This document shows, piece by piece, positions 16,018 through 26,220 of a stretch of 64,000 nt of DNA (positions within the stretch are counted from its first letter, which is position 1; each line of letters begins with the position of its first letter). The position numbers were made by a program, and so were the translations under genes. The notes below the pieces were generated by a model. That model did no database searches. It was not told the DNA's origin and saw nothing but the letters and a program-made list of their open reading frames with translations. This stretch comes from Deltaproteobacteria bacterium (GTDB taxonomy: Bacteria; Myxococcota_A; UBA796; GCA-2862545), in NCBI GenBank assembly GCA_006226595.1, contig SBGP01000020.1, forward strand, positions 1 through 64,000, written 5' to 3'.

Positions 16018-17364
16018 ATGCGCATGCTTCCCCTCGTCTTCGTGCTCGCTTGCGCAGGGGCCGAACCCGAGGACACAGGACCCACCGCTCCGCCGCTGAC
16101 CGACCTGCCCACGTCCACCTGCGGCACGCTGGAGTACGAGTGGGTGCCGCTGGACCACATGGGCGAGCTGGTCGAGTGGGAGCGCCTGCCCGATCTCGAC
16201 ATGGAAGCTGGACTGCTGCGCGGCGTGCTCGACCTGGCGGGCTTCCCCGCGGACGCCCTGCCCATCACCTACGACGTCGTCATGTACCGCGTGCGCTACC
16301 GCACCCAGGACCGCGGGCGAACCGTCGAGACCACCGGCCTGGTCTCGTTTCCGGACGCCGAAGGCACCTTCCCGACCGTGGCCTGGCTGCATGGCACGAC
16401 CGGATTCTCCGATCAGTGCGCTCCCAGCGGACTCGGCGTCGAGGGGGCCGCTGGAAACCTGCTCCTGTCCAGCCTCGGCGCCGTGGTGGCGTCACCCGAC
16501 TACCTGGGCATGAACGGCTGGGGTGAGCCCTCCGACATGCTGCATCCCTACGTGGTCGGCGAGCCCACCGCCCTCGCTTCGCTCGACGCGATTCGCGCGG
16601 CGTGGGAGCTCGCCGAGCTCGAGGCTGGAAACACCGAAGTGGTCGCGGACCGCAAGACGGTGCTCTTCGGGCCCTCGGAGGGTGGTGGAGCCGCCCTGTG
16701 GTCCGAGCGGTACGCCCCCTGGTACCTGCCAGAGGCCGACATCGTCGGTGCGGTGGCCAGCGTGCCGCCCACGAACGTCGCCGGGCTCGTGAAGCACGGC
16801 GCCGCGGAGTTCGGAGATACGACGCGAGGCCTGTCCGCAGTGCTTGCCACTTACCAGGACTGGTACGGCATCGACGCCCCGCTCACGGAGGTCTACACGG
16901 ACGCCGACCCAGCCTTCTTCGCGTCCTCGGTGGTCGACGCACTCGAGGCCAGCTGCAACCCGGGCTCGCTGTTCGACGGGGTGACGAGCACCGACCAGGT
17001 CTACAGCGACGCCTTGCGGACCGCCGCCGCCGCCGAAGACTGGGACGCGCTGGGCGAGTGGGGCTGCGCGATTCGCGCGAACACGCTCGTTCACGCCCCG
17101 ATCCCGCGCATCTCGGACACGCCAGTCCTGTACGTCATCGCCGGCGCGGACGAGCTCGTCTATCACGAGACCAACCGCGAGGACGTGCCGCGCCTGTGCG
17201 AGGCCGGCTACCGCCTCGAGGTGCTCGAGTGCGAAGGAGCCGACCATGTGGCCGGCGCCCGCGACTCGTTGCCCGAGCAGTGGCAGTGGGCGCTCGACCG
17301 ACTCGCGGACGTGCCATTCGAGGCGCCGTGCGAGCTGCCGACGCCGGAAGTGTGCACGCCGTAG
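16018..17364 (+). CDS. Secreted alpha/beta-hydrolase lipoprotein (secretory-lipase-like)
   Basis: 448 residues. A short lipoprotein signal MRMLPLVFVLACAG (lipobox VLAC) is followed by a Thr/Pro-rich spacer and an alpha/beta hydrolase with TVAWLHGTTGFSDQ (oxyanion region) and nucleophile elbow GPSEGGG with Ser near residue 220; the acid and His are plausible in the YVIAGADELV and CEGADHV segments. Several cysteines suggest disulfides outside the cytosol. The layout resembles fungal-type secretory lipases and bacterial relatives. Substrate not predictable. Confidence 0.78.
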   Translation: MRMLPLVFVLACAGAEPEDTGPTAPPLTDLPTSTCGTLEYEWVPLDHMGELVEWERLPDLDMEAGLLRGVLDLAGFPADALPITYDVVMYRVRYRTQDRGRTVETTGLVSFPDAEGTFPTVAWLHGTTGFSDQCAPSGLGVEGAAGNLLLSSLGAVVASPDYLGMNGWGEPSDMLHPYVVGEPTALASLDAIRAAWELAELEAGNTEVVADRKTVLFGPSEGGGAALWSERYAPWYLPEADIVGAVASVPPTNVAGLVKHGAAEFGDTTRGLSAVLATYQDWYGIDAPLTEVYTDADPAFFASSVVDALEASCNPGSLFDGVTSTDQVYSDALRTAAAAEDWDALGEWGCAIRANTLVHAPIPRISDTPVLYVIAGADELVYHETNREDVPRLCEAGYRLEVLECEGADHVAGARDSLPEQWQWALDRLADVPFEAPCELPTPEVCTP

Positions 17365-17365
17365 C

Positions 17366-17401
17366 CCGGCTTCGCCCCGTCGTGCCGAAAGGCACAGCCG
17401 G
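17366..17401 (+). terminator. Nested GAAA-loop hairpin after the lipase gene
   Basis: Outer stem CCGGCT (17366-17371) with AGCCGG (17396-17401); inner stem GTGCC (17382-17386) with GGCAC (17391-17395) closing a GAAA tetraloop; a ten-base bulge on the 5' side. It starts two bases after the lipase stop. No T tract follows, so termination would be non-canonical. Confidence 0.35.
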
Positions 17402-17508
17402 AGCCACACCCCGGAAGGCCCCTTCTGGGCGCTACTCCCGGCTCCTGCAAGAAACTCGTCATGCAAATGGGCGAGAATCCGGGCATCGTCCGTTGGGGGG
17501 CCCGCTCC

Positions 17509-20500
17509 ATGACCTCGGTACTCGCACTTCTCTGGATTCCGTTCGCGCAGGCGCAGACGTGCAGCAGCGACCCGCCGGCGGCCTGGCTCGACAGCGATGC
17601 CGCGGCCTGGGTGGCACTCCCGGGTCCCACGAGCGGCGCCCTCGGTGACGCCGCCGGTGACGCGCAGTCGCAGTGGGACGGCCTCGGCACGCCTGGGGTG
17701 TACGAAGAAGCGGGCGGCTACTGGGCGAAGTCCGTGGATGGGAACACGGCGTACTTCCGCATCCGCCTCGCGAGGAGCCCCGCCTCCAGCTCGGCGAACA
17801 AGTGGGCCTCGTTCGGCTTTCACACGCTGCTCGAGTCCGATGACAACACCACGGACGCGAGCTGGGACTTCCAGGTCGTGCTCGACGGCGTCGGCGACAC
17901 GGTCGAGATCCGCGAGAACACCATTCCCGAGGGCGGGGGTGCGGGCGGCTGGTGCACCGATGCCGCCGAAGCGGTGAACTTCTGCTACCCGGCGACCGTC
18001 GACAACAGCGGCGTCGACCTCGCCGGCCGCTTTCCGGACTACGCGCGGGTCTCGCCGGCGTGCAGCGACTTCGGCGCGACCACGCCCGGTTCCTGCGTGC
18101 CCGCGGACTGCAAGGCCGACGTCGACGGCGATGGCGTCTGGGACGGCACCCCCGAGTGTACGGACCGGTTCCTCACCGTGCAGGTGCCGTGGGCGGACTT
18201 CGTCGCCGCCACCGGCATCACCGACCTCGATCTCGCCCCGATGATCATGGGCACGGGCTCTAACGGCTCGGACATCTCCAAGGACGTGCTCGGCGCCGAG
18301 TGCACCGACAGCTGGGACGACGTCGCCGGTGGTCAGCGCGACTTCGACGGCGACGGCATCCTCGACCGCGACGAGCTCAACGTCACCAACACCGACTACC
18401 GCGACCCGGACACCGACGACGACGGCATTCCCGACGGCGTCGAGGTCTATGGAGACGACCTCACGCCGGGTACCGGCGACGAGACGGGCCTCGACCCGAA
18501 CGACCCGGATACCGACGGGGACGGCCTGTGCGACGGCACTCGCGCCGACAACGAGTCCGACGGCATCGACCCCGCCGATGCGTGCACCGGCTCCGAGATC
18601 GACGAGGGCACCGACCCCACCGATGCGGACAGCGATGACGACTCGATCAACGATGCCGACGAGGTGGCGGGCGGCACGAACCCGAACGACCCGGACACCG
18701 ACGGCGACGGCCTGTGTGACGGCACCCGCACCGACAACGACTCGGACGGCGTGGACCCGGCGGACGCCTGCGTGGACACGACCGCCGATCCCGACCCGCT
18801 CGATGCCGACAGCGACGACGACGGTCTGCTCGACGGCGTCGAGGTCGCGAACGGCACCAGCCCGACCGACGCCGACTCCGACGACGACGGCCTGTGCGAC
18901 GACACTCGCGTCGACAACGACAACGACGGCATCGATCCCGCCGACAGCTGCGACGGCTCCGAGGTCGACGCGGGTACCGACCCGCTCGACGCCGACACCG
19001 ACGACGGCGGCCGCACCGATGGTCAGGAAGTGCTCATCGACGGCACCAACCCCGTCGACAACCCCGCGGACGACGTCCTCGACACCGACGGCGACGGACT
19101 CACCGACTACGTCGAGATCAACGAGACGAACACGGACCCGAACGACGCAGACACCGATGACGACGGCATCTCCGACGGGGACGAATACTACGGCCCCGAC
19201 GGCAACCCGGGCACCGGTGACGAGACGAACCCGGCCGATCCGGACACCGATGGCGACGGCATCTGCGACGACACGCGTACCAACAACGACACGGGCAACA
19301 GCACCATCGAGCCCGCGGATGCGTGCGTGGGCGGTGAGGTGAGCGAGTCGGGCACCGACCCGGCCGACGCCGACAGCGACGACGACGGCATCCCCGACGG
19401 CAGCGAGGACGTGAACGGCGACGGCGTGCTCGACAGCGGCGAGACGGACCCGAACGATCCGGACACCGACGACGACGGACTGTGCGATGGCACCCGCGCC
19501 GACAACGACGGCGACGGCATCGACCCGACCGACCCCTGCGACGGCAGCGAGATCGTCGAGGGCACCGACCCGCGGGATGCAGACAGCGACGACGACTCGC
19601 TCTCAGACGGCGACGAGGCGGGCGGCTCGACGAGCCCCACCGACCCGGACACCGACGGCGACGGCATTTGCGACGGACCGCGTACCGACAACGACGGCGA
19701 CGGCGTGGACCCCGCCGACCCGTGCGACGACACGATCACCGACCCGGACCCGAGCGACGATGACGCCGACGACGACGGTCTCACCGACGCGGAAGAGCTC
19801 GCCAACGGCACCGATCCCACCGACCCCGACTCCGACGACGACGGCCTGTGCGACGGCACCCGCGCCGACAGCGAGAGCGACGGGATCGACCCGCCGGACC
19901 CGTGCCAGGGCTCCGAGGTCGCCGAAGGTACCGACCCGAACAACCCGGACACGGACGGGGGCGGCCGCACCGACGGTGAAGAGGTGCTCATCGACGGCAC
20001 CGAGCCGGTGAACACGCCCGGCGACGACCTCCAGGACACCGACGGCGACGGACTCACCGACTACTACGAGGACAACGTCTCCAACACCGACCCGAACGAC
20101 GCCGACAGCGACGACGACGGCATCTCCGACGGCGACGAGGTCGACGGCAGCGACGGCACGCCGGGCACGGGCGACGAGACCGACCCGAACAGCCCCGACA
20201 CCGACGGTGACGGCATCTGCGACGACGTGCGCGTCGACAACGAGAGCGATGGCGTGCTCCCCGCCGACACCTGTGTCGGTGGCGAGCTGACGAACGGCAC
20301 CGACCCCACCGACGCCGACACCGACGATGACGGCCTCACCGACGGCGAGGAGGACCTCGACGGCGACGGTGTGCTCGACCCGGGCGAGAGCGACCCGAGC
20401 GACCCGGACACCGACGGTGACGGCCTGTGCGACGACACCCGTGCCGACAACGAGACCGACGGGATCGAGCCCGCCGACACCTGCTCCGGCTCCGAGGTCG

Positions 20501-21270
20501 ACGAAGGCACCGACCCGCAGAACCCCGACACCGACAACGACGGACTCACCGACAGCGAGGAGGTCGACACCTACGGCACCGACCCGACCAACCCCGACAC
20601 CGACGGCGGTGGCCGGACCGATGGCCAGGAGGTGCTCGAGGACGGCACCGAGCCCGTGAACACGCCGAACGACGACCTGGTCGACAGCGATGGCGACGGG
20701 CTCACCGACGGGGAGGAGATCGACCTCGGCACCGACCCGACGGATCCGGACTCCGACGGGGATGGCATCAACGATGGCGACGAGGTCGACATCTACGACA
20801 CGGACCCCCAGAACCCGGACTCCGACGACGACGGACTGCTCGACGGCGAGGAGATCACCGACACCAACACCGACCCGAACGACCCGGACTCCGACGGAGA
20901 CGGCCTCGAGGACGGTGAGGAGATCGACGTCTACAACACCGACCCGAACGACGAGGACACGGACGGGGACGGCCTGACCGATGGCGACGAGGTCGACGTC
21001 CACGACACCGACCCGACCAACGATGACAGCGATGACGACGGCCTGCTCGACGGCGAGGAGGTCGACACCTACGGCACCGATCCGAACGACGCCGACACCG
21101 ACGACGGCGGCGTGCCGGATGGCGAGGAAGTCGACCTGGGCCTCGACCCGCTCGACCCGATCGACGACGTGGAGCTCGAGTTCGTGGGTTGTTCCTGCGA
21201 CGCGAACGCGCCGGGCACCCCGCTGTGGCTCGCCCTCCCGCTCCTGCTCGGGCTGCGCCGCCGGCGCTGA
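17509..21270 (+). CDS. Giant thrombospondin type 3 repeat surface protein with MYXO-CTERM-like tail
   Basis: 1253 residues. The signal peptide [16 protein letters not shown] leads to a globular domain (about 20-270) with several cysteines. Then roughly 31 calcium-binding type 3 units by my count (DxDxDG cores such as [10 protein letters not shown]), extremely rich in Asp (about 275-1220). The end is GCSC, a short spacer, [12 protein letters not shown] and RRRR: a MYXO-CTERM-type sorting signal, normally processed by a myxosortase and leading to surface attachment via the cysteine. I start at ATG 17509 since it opens a clean signal peptide after GGGGGG; ATGs at 17461 and 17467 are in frame. 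Probably a calcium-stiffened stalk or adhesin. Confidence 0.88.
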   Translation: MTSVLALLWIPFAQAQTCSSDPPAAWLDSDAAAWVALPGPTSGALGDAAGDAQSQWDGLGTPGVYEEAGGYWAKSVDGNTAYFRIRLARSPASSSANKWASFGFHTLLESDDNTTDASWDFQVVLDGVGDTVEIRENTIPEGGGAGGWCTDAAEAVNFCYPATVDNSGVDLAGRFPDYARVSPACSDFGATTPGSCVPADCKADVDGDGVWDGTPECTDRFLTVQVPWADFVAATGITDLDLAPMIMGTGSNGSDISKDVLGAECTDSWDDVAGGQRDFDGDGILDRDELNVTNTDYRDPDTDDDGIPDGVEVYGDDLTPGTGDETGLDPNDPDTDGDGLCDGTRADNESDGIDPADACTGSEIDEGTDPTDADSDDDSINDADEVAGGTNPNDPDTDGDGLCDGTRTDNDSDGVDPADACVDTTADPDPLDADSDDDGLLDGVEVANGTSPTDADSDDDGLCDDTRVDNDNDGIDPADSCDGSEVDAGTDPLDADTDDGGRTDGQEVLIDGTNPVDNPADDVLDTDGDGLTDYVEINETNTDPNDADTDDDGISDGDEYYGPDGNPGTGDETNPADPDTDGDGICDDTRTNNDTGNSTIEPADACVGGEVSESGTDPADADSDDDGIPDGSEDVNGDGVLDSGETDPNDPDTDDDGLCDGTRADNDGDGIDPTDPCDGSEIVEGTDPRDADSDDDSLSDGDEAGGSTSPTDPDTDGDGICDGPRTDNDGDGVDPADPCDDTITDPDPSDDDADDDGLTDAEELANGTDPTDPDSDDDGLCDGTRADSESDGIDPPDPCQGSEVAEGTDPNNPDTDGGGRTDGEEVLIDGTEPVNTPGDDLQDTDGDGLTDYYEDNVSNTDPNDADSDDDGISDGDEVDGSDGTPGTGDETDPNSPDTDGDGICDDVRVDNESDGVLPADTCVGGELTNGTDPTDADTDDDGLTDGEEDLDGDGVLDPGESDPSDPDTDGDGLCDDTRADNETDGIEPADTCSGSEVDEGTDPQNPDTDNDGLTDSEEVDTYGTDPTNPDTDGGGRTDGQEVLEDGTEPVNTPNDDLVDSDGDGLTDGEEIDLGTDPTDPDSDGDGINDGDEVDIYDTDPQNPDSDDDGLLDGEEITDTNTDPNDPDSDGDGLEDGEEIDVYNTDPNDEDTDGDGLTDGDEVDVHDTDPTNDDSDDDGLLDGEEVDTYGTDPNDADTDDGGVPDGEEVDLGLDPLDPIDDVELEFVGCSCDANAPGTPLWLALPLLLGLRRRR
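18360..21140 (+). repeat. Degenerate tandem array encoding thrombospondin type 3 units
   Basis: Repeats of mixed length with a core such as GACACCGACGGCGACGG, each encoding DTDGDG-like calcium sites. Longer super-units of roughly 300 codons share VLIDGT-P-N-P and [10 protein letters not shown] blocks (near 19020-19110, 19980-20060 and 20610-20710), suggesting duplication of large segments. Confidence 0.8.
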
Positions 21271-21590
21271 TCGCCGCTGTCCGAGCCCACCGCGCTCCCA
21301 TCGCCTTCGGGTGGTGCGGAGCGCGCGTCGTTTCGCCCCGCCGAACGCGCGCTCGTGGTGGATTGGCAAGCCCACGGCGCTCTGGATTCCACATCCTCAG
21401 AACCAGCCCCGAACCCCATGTTCGGGCCATCCGCAGCGCCACCGATGACAATCGCTTCACAGACCGCTTGCCGGGATTCCGAACACGTGTAATCTACGCC
21501 ACCTCGCTGCGAGAAACCCCCGGTCCGACGGGCGTCTCGATCAGCAGCCGGCCGCCCCTCACACGCCGGTCCTCGCACCCACGGTCCTCC
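21271..21590 (+). other. 320-bp non-coding gap
   Basis: No credible gene on either strand. It is somewhat less GC-rich than coding DNA near 21420-21500. A weak promoter-like pair (TTGCCG 21468-21473, TAATCT 21490-21495) is the only signal I see; it would serve the small acidic membrane protein at 21591. Confidence 0.6.
21468..21495 (+). promoter_or_regulatory. Candidate sigma-70-type promoter
   Basis: TTGCCG, 16 bases, TAATCT, about 96 bases before ATG 21591. Spacing is acceptable and both boxes have four matches to consensus. Confidence 0.35.
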
Positions 21591-21911
21591 ATGCCCCACG
21601 ACCTGCACACGCCGTACGACGCCGACGAAGAAGCCTCGACCGTCTACGACACCGACGACCTGATCGCGTACATCCGCTCGCGTCAGGAAGCCGAGGCACG
21701 TGCCGAGCTCGAGGTCCTCGAGGAGCTGGAGCTCGACGAGGACGACTGGCTCGAGTACGACTCGCTCGCCAAGGCGCCGGAGCTCGTGTACGGCAAGCCG
21801 CGGAGCCTGTTCGGCCTGAGCGGCTACCAGTGGGCCATGGTCGTCGCCGTCTTCCTGGGCCTGAACGTCGTGGCCCTCGCCGTCGTCGTCCGCCTGCTGG
21901 TGATGCTCTAG
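21591..21911 (+). CDS. Acidic tail-anchored small membrane protein
   Basis: 106 residues: a very acidic cytosolic part (residues 1-70; runs such as LEVLEELELDEDDWLEYD) followed by one C-terminal membrane helix (about 82-105, WAMVVAVFLGLNVVALAVVV). No family recognised. ATG 21591 chosen because no upstream codon in frame has a ribosome site. Convergent with the sulfatase gene, 12 bp apart. Confidence 0.65.
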   Translation: MPHDLHTPYDADEEASTVYDTDDLIAYIRSRQEAEARAELEVLEELELDEDDWLEYDSLAKAPELVYGKPRSLFGLSGYQWAMVVAVFLGLNVVALAVVVRLLVML

Positions 21912-21923
21912 CCGAGCGGGCGC

Positions 21924-23357
21924 TTACCCCCCGCTCACGGGGTCGCGGTACCGCTGCATCCAGGCACGCTGTTCGTCGAGCTGGCGCTTGAGGTCGCGCA
22001 GGGCCGCTGAGTCCGCTGCGTCGCGGTCGCCCTCGAGCAGGTCCGGCCCCTCGTCGAAGGCGCCTGCCTCATAGCGGTGAAGCGAGCGACGCACGTTGTG
22101 GTCGCGCTCGATGAGCTTGTGCGTCGCATCGCGAACCGTCCACGCGGACTGGCCGAGGTGGAACTCCTCCGCAAAGATGTAACGGCGCGCTCCGTCGAGA
22201 CTCGGGTCGACGACCTGAGGCAGGAAGCTCGCGCTGTCCAGGCCCTCGAGCGCCTGCGTGTCGATGCCGGCCACGTGGGCCACCGTCGCGAACAGATCGG
22301 TGGTCTGCACCAGCGCGTCGGACCAGCCAGGGGTCTGCACGTAGGGACCCGCCACGAGCAGCGGTACCCGCACGCCCCCGTCGAACACCGTGTCCTTGGA
22401 GCGCTCGGCCAGACTCGGCGCGGTCATCACCTGGTTGGCGGTGCCATTGTCGCCGAGCACGATCAGCGTGGTGGTGGCCCGCTGCTGCTCGGTCATCGAC
22501 CCGAGGATGCGCCCGATCTCAGTGTCGACGGCCTCGAGGATCAGGGAGTAGCGGACCGGCCGATCGGACGGATCGGTCGGCATCTCGGCGACGAGCGAGG
22601 CAGGGGGCAAGCTGAGCGGCAGGTGGGGTGCGTTGAACGCCAGCCACAGGAAGAAGGGCTGGTCGTCCATCTCCGAGAGGAACGCGATGGCCTCGTCGGC
22701 GGCGTCGACGGTCATGTACGTCTCGGACCAGGACAGCACGCCGTCGACGTTCTTCTCCCAGTGGTAGTACCCCCCGCCGTCCTGGCTGGGAACGAAGGAC
22801 ATGTCGGGGTTCGCGAGCGAGCCGCGGTGTCGCTCGAAGCCCTGATCGAGCGCATCCGTGGAGGGGTCCTCGCCATCCGCCCAGTCGCGGAGGTGCCACT
22901 TGCCGACGACCGCCGAGGTCACCCCTTCGTCCGCGAGCAGCTCGGCGAGCGTGAGCTCCTCCTGGCGGAGCGACACCGGGTTGATCGTCGGATGGATCCA
23001 CCGCCCGATACCGGTCTGGGTGGGATTGCGACCGGTGAGCCCCGCCGCCCGCATCGGCGAACAGGAAGGCTCCGCCCACGCGTTCCGGAAGAGCACCGAC
23101 TCGGCGGCGAGCGCGTCGAGCACTGGCGTGTACGCGGGATCCGGGTGCAACTCGTAAGGCGCGAACTTGTCGACGCCGACGTCGTCGAGCAGGAACACGA
23201 TCACGCTTCCCGGTGCCGAGCCCACGTCGTCGACCACCTCCACAGCGGCCGCGTGATCGTAGTCCGGGTCGAGGTTGGGCGGTGTCGGGCTTCGGCCGCA
23301 ACCGGCGACAACCGAGAGGCCCAGGGTCCACACGAGCGCAAGGAGAGGTCGATGCAT
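21924..23357 (-). CDS. Sulfatase lipoprotein
   Basis: 477 residues with a lipoprotein signal ending at Cys20 (VVAGC). Alkaline-phosphatase/sulfatase fold: metal ligands LLDD at 57-59, the nucleophile motif CSPMRAAGLTGR (99-110), in which Cys99 in C-x-P-x-R should become formylglycine, GKWHL, and a late LGDNG metal site. The fourth motif residue is Met instead of the usual Ser. It likely removes sulfate from an external glycan or small molecule. ATG at 23357; the HIT gene starts divergently 38 bp away. Activity needs a formylglycine-generating enzyme, not seen here. Confidence 0.85.
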   Translation of the reverse strand: MHRPLLALVWTLGLSVVAGCGRSPTPPNLDPDYDHAAAVEVVDDVGSAPGSVIVFLLDDVGVDKFAPYELHPDPAYTPVLDALAAESVLFRNAWAEPSCSPMRAAGLTGRNPTQTGIGRWIHPTINPVSLRQEELTLAELLADEGVTSAVVGKWHLRDWADGEDPSTDALDQGFERHRGSLANPDMSFVPSQDGGGYYHWEKNVDGVLSWSETYMTVDAADEAIAFLSEMDDQPFFLWLAFNAPHLPLSLPPASLVAEMPTDPSDRPVRYSLILEAVDTEIGRILGSMTEQQRATTTLIVLGDNGTANQVMTAPSLAERSKDTVFDGGVRVPLLVAGPYVQTPGWSDALVQTTDLFATVAHVAGIDTQALEGLDSASFLPQVVDPSLDGARRYIFAEEFHLGQSAWTVRDATHKLIERDHNVRRSLHRYEAGAFDEGPDLLEGDRDAADSAALRDLKRQLDEQRAWMQRYRDPVSGG

Positions 23358-23395
23358 GCACGCTCCCGGGCGCAGAAAACGCGGAGGATGCCCCG

Positions 23396-23884
23396 ATGTC
23401 AAGCACCGCGTTACCGCGGGTCCGAGAGGTGGATGTGGCCCCCTGCGTGTTCTGCGGCATTCTCGGCGGCGAGCTCGAAGCGAGCATTGTGCTCGACGAG
23501 CCCGAAGTCCTCGGATTTCTCGACCTGCACCCGTGGTCGACGGGGCACGCGCTGCTCGTGCCGCGCCGCCACGCACAGCACCTCGACGAGCTCACCGAAG
23601 CCGAGCGCGCGAGCCTGATCGAGGCCGGCAACCGGGTGTCGCGGGCGATGCGTGACGCCGGCCTCGCCGACGACGTCCACTTCGTGATCAACGACGGCCC
23701 TCGCGCGGCTCAGACCGTGCCTCACGCGCACCTGCACGTGGTGCCCCGCTCGCGACACGACCGCCGGCGCATGCTGGCGCGCCTGCTCACGGCGATGGTG
23801 CCTCCCCTGTGGAAGCGCTCCCGCGACGACCTCGACCGTACAGCGGCCACCCTGCGCGAGGCGCTGGCTCAGGCGCCGAAGTAG
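23396..23884 (+). CDS. HIT-family nucleotide hydrolase/transferase
   Basis: 162 residues. The histidine triad HAHLHVVP (110-117) binds the alpha phosphate of nucleotides; the N-terminal CVFC (17-20) is typical of Hint/diadenosine-type members that bind zinc. Probably hydrolyses AMP-lysine-like or dinucleotide substrates. ATG at 23396 with GGAGG upstream. Its 3' end overlaps the convergent sulfotransferase gene by 16 bp. Confidence 0.9.
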   Translation: MSSTALPRVREVDVAPCVFCGILGGELEASIVLDEPEVLGFLDLHPWSTGHALLVPRRHAQHLDELTEAERASLIEAGNRVSRAMRDAGLADDVHFVINDGPRAAQTVPHAHLHVVPRSRHDRRRMLARLLTAMVPPLWKRSRDDLDRTAATLREALAQAPK

Positions 23885-24816
23885 GCGTCGTACGGGAAGT
23901 CGCTGCCCAGCGCGGCAAGGTCCTCGCGACACACCCGGTCGATGGCCGCACGCTGCTCCTCGGTGAGCAGCGCGGAGGCATCCCCGCGCTTGCCGGTGCG
24001 GATCATCACGGCACGCTCCCCCATCACCGAGGGCACGGGGGTCGCGAACAGGTGCTCGTGCGCCTTCATCCACGCGAAGCTGCTCTTCTCGACCACCGCG
24101 GCCCGCCCGGCATCATCGAGCTCGACGCCCATGAGCGCCGCCACCCGGTCCACGCAGGTGCCGAGATTGTCCTTGAGCTCGCCGAAGGTGAGCACGAGCA
24201 CGTTGTCGCGCTCGCGCAGCGCCCACCATCCCGCGGTGTGCGTTGCCCACGACCCCAGCGGGAACCGCCGCTCGACGAAGCGGGCGTACCAGTCGTCGAG
24301 GTCCGGAGGCGCTCCCCAGATGCCGTCGATGATGCCCCCGACGAAGTGGAAGCTCGACGTGAACACGTCCTTGGGGTCACGCACGACGACCACGTAGCGA
24401 GCCTGCGCGGCGTAGGGCACGTGCTCGGCGGGCACGTGGGTCTTCACCGCACGAAGCCCCGTCCGGGAGCGCGGCGGCGTGTCCAGCGGCGCCACCTGGG
24501 AGGGCACCGGCGCCTCGGGCCACGGCACCAGCGCGTGGATGTCGTCGAACTCGGCCTGACCGTAGTCGGCGATCTGGGTGACGATCTGCATCATCCAGTT
24601 CGTGCCCGACTTCGACACCGTGCACACGAACACGTCCGCGGGGCTGGGCTCGTAGCCGCGAAAGACGAAGGACAGCGCCTTCTCCGAGCCGATCGCGAGC
24701 ATCCACATGTAGAAGCGCGTCAGCGGGCGCCCGAGGCCGACGCGGCCGACGAACCACAGGCTCCGGAGCACCACGCGCTCCCCAAAGGTCGGCGGCTTCG
24801 CCACTAGCGCACGCAC
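23869..24816 (-). CDS. Sulfotransferase
   Basis: Transfers sulfate from PAPS to a hydroxyl or amine, cytosolic type, 315 residues. The 5'-phosphosulfate loop is SKSGTNW (68-74) and the 3'-phosphate site VVVRDPKDVFTSSFHF follows near 140-155, the pattern of the Sulfotransfer_1 family. Start GTG 24816; a second GTG four codons on is possible. A sulfatase gene lies two genes away, so sulfate ester formation and removal may be linked, which is inference. The stop overlaps the HIT gene. Confidence 0.87.
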   Translation of the reverse strand: MRALVAKPPTFGERVVLRSLWFVGRVGLGRPLTRFYMWMLAIGSEKALSFVFRGYEPSPADVFVCTVSKSGTNWMMQIVTQIADYGQAEFDDIHALVPWPEAPVPSQVAPLDTPPRSRTGLRAVKTHVPAEHVPYAAQARYVVVVRDPKDVFTSSFHFVGGIIDGIWGAPPDLDDWYARFVERRFPLGSWATHTAGWWALRERDNVLVLTFGELKDNLGTCVDRVAALMGVELDDAGRAAVVEKSSFAWMKAHEHLFATPVPSVMGERAVMIRTGKRGDASALLTEEQRAAIDRVCREDLAALGSDFPYDAYFGA

Positions 24817-24820
24817 CGAT

Positions 24821-25711
24821 TCACGCGCTCACCAGCGCCCAGTGCACGGCGGCGACGTCTTCGAGGCGCTCGGCCAGGGCTCGGCCGACGGGCCAGGGCC
24901 GGAAGTGCGCCTCGAGCCCGCTGTCGTCCAACCGCGACGAGGGGCTGTCGAGCAGGGCCAGCAGTGCCTCTCCCACGCGCTCGTCATCGAAGGTCTCGGG
25001 TAGATCCGGCCCGGTGAGGGTGAGGAGGTGCCCGATGCCGCCTGCGAGCGGTGCGGGAGGCTCGCCCGCCCGCCGACGGCGAAGCTGCGTGCCGGACGCG
25101 AGTCCCGTCGGAAAGCGCACGCGAATCGCCAGCCGCCGCCCCGGCTCGACCCGGACGTCGCCGAGCTCGGTTCGCCCGACCCAGGCTTCGCCGTCCCAGC
25201 GCAGTCCCCTCGCCTCCAGCGGGTTCTCGACGAGACGGTCCCAGGCGTCGCGCAGGGCCGTCGCCAGCGCGAGGGCCGCATCGCCCACGAGTGGGGCATC
25301 CTCGGCCTCGACCCGCTGCTGGCGCAGGACCACCGCGCCATTGTGCATCTCGACGGCGACCCGGTCCTCGCGCAGGGCATCGAGCAACGGCCGCACCTGG
25401 GGGCCCGCAGCGAGGGCACGCGTGAACGCCAGCGGCCCATCGAAGCGATATCCGAGCGGCAGACCCTCTTCCGGCGCGAGATCGGCGCCGAAGGGCGTCG
25501 ACTGCCCCGAGAACACGAAGGCCCACGGCTCGCCCATGCGCACGGTCGCGACGAGCGCGTCGAGCTCGCTGTCGCGGAGCACCTTGCACGGCAGTCCGTC
25601 CACCGAGCGCGCGATGCGCCGCGCATCTTCCTGCACCCAGCCGGTTCCCTCGACGGCCTCGGCGATCACCGCTGCCGTGGGTGAAGCCTGCCAGTCGAGG
25701 TCGGCGAACAA
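24821..25711 (-). CDS. Hypothetical protein
   Basis: 296 residues, soluble, Leu/Ala/Arg-rich, with no motif I recognise; [16 protein letters not shown] (residues 62-77) is the most distinctive stretch. The frame is open to a TAG at 25757-25759 but contains no ATG or GTG; I use TTG 25711. A CTG at 25735 sits 6-7 bases after CGGAGG and is an unusual alternative start. It lies between the ohrR-like gene and the sulfotransferase gene on the same strand. Confidence 0.6.
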   Translation of the reverse strand: MFADLDWQASPTAAVIAEAVEGTGWVQEDARRIARSVDGLPCKVLRDSELDALVATVRMGEPWAFVFSGQSTPFGADLAPEEGLPLGYRFDGPLAFTRALAAGPQVRPLLDALREDRVAVEMHNGAVVLRQQRVEAEDAPLVGDAALALATALRDAWDRLVENPLEARGLRWDGEAWVGRTELGDVRVEPGRRLAIRVRFPTGLASGTQLRRRRAGEPPAPLAGGIGHLLTLTGPDLPETFDDERVGEALLALLDSPSSRLDDSGLEAHFRPWPVGRALAERLEDVAAVHWALVSA

Positions 25712-25776
25712 CGAGCGCAGCGCGCGAAGCAGCAGGGCGACCTCCGTGCGACCAGCCTACCGCGAATGGCGCATGG

Positions 25777-26220
25777 TCAGGTCTGGAGTCGCGCCACCAG
25801 CGACTTCACCGCATCTCGGAGCGCCGCGACCTGCGCGAGGTCCTCGGAGGTCGCGTCGCACAGGAGCTGCTCCGGAACCGCCTCGGCCCGCGACGACAGC
25901 GCCGAGCCTTCGTCCGTGAGGCGGATGCGCACCACCCGCTCGTCGACCTCGTCGCGCGTCCGCTCGACGAACCCCTGCTGCTCGAGCCGCTTGAGCAGCG
26001 GCGTCAACGTGCCGGAGTCGAGGAACAGGCGCTCACCGAGGCTCTTCACGGCGAGCGGCGGTCCGCCGAGATCCCGCTCCTCCCAGAGCACGAGAAGGAC
26101 CAGGTACTGCGGGTAGGTGAGTCCCAGCTCGACCAATACCGGCCTGTACGCGCGGGTGACCAGCCGCGATGCCGTGTACAGCGCGAAGCACAGCTGGTCG
26201 TCGAGCCGGGGCGCGCTCAC
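25777..26220 (-). CDS. ohrR: MarR-family organic-peroxide regulator (OhrR-like)
   Basis: 147-residue winged-helix repressor. Residues 7-20 ([14 protein letters not shown]) match the OhrR N-terminus, with Cys11 at the position of the peroxide-sensing cysteine; [14 protein letters not shown] and the wing region [15 protein letters not shown] follow. It should dissociate from DNA when Cys11 is oxidised. Its GTG overlaps the stop of the glutathione-peroxidase gene, so both are made from one mRNA. The palindrome at 26738-26751 is its likely operator. Confidence 0.87.
   Translation of the reverse strand: MSAPRLDDQLCFALYTASRLVTRAYRPVLVELGLTYPQYLVLLVLWEERDLGGPPLAVKSLGERLFLDSGTLTPLLKRLEQQGFVERTRDEVDERVVRIRLTDEGSALSSRAEAVPEQLLCDATSEDLAQVAALRDAVKSLVARLQT

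Noticed and set aside
18360-21140. Possible CRISPR array because of regular repeats
   Set aside because: Repeats are coding, degenerate, of variable spacing and in frame with TSP3 motifs; no unique spacers or cas genes.
19603-21375. 590-codon minus-strand frame across the TSP3 array
   Set aside because: Val/Gly/Ala periodicity mirrors the Asp/Thr repeats on the coding strand; artefact of repeat composition.
21380-21400. TGGCAAGCCCACGGC as another sigma-54 site
   Set aside because: Spacing of GG and GC fits, but the -12 half (CGGC) does not resemble TTGC and it is about 200 bases from the next gene.
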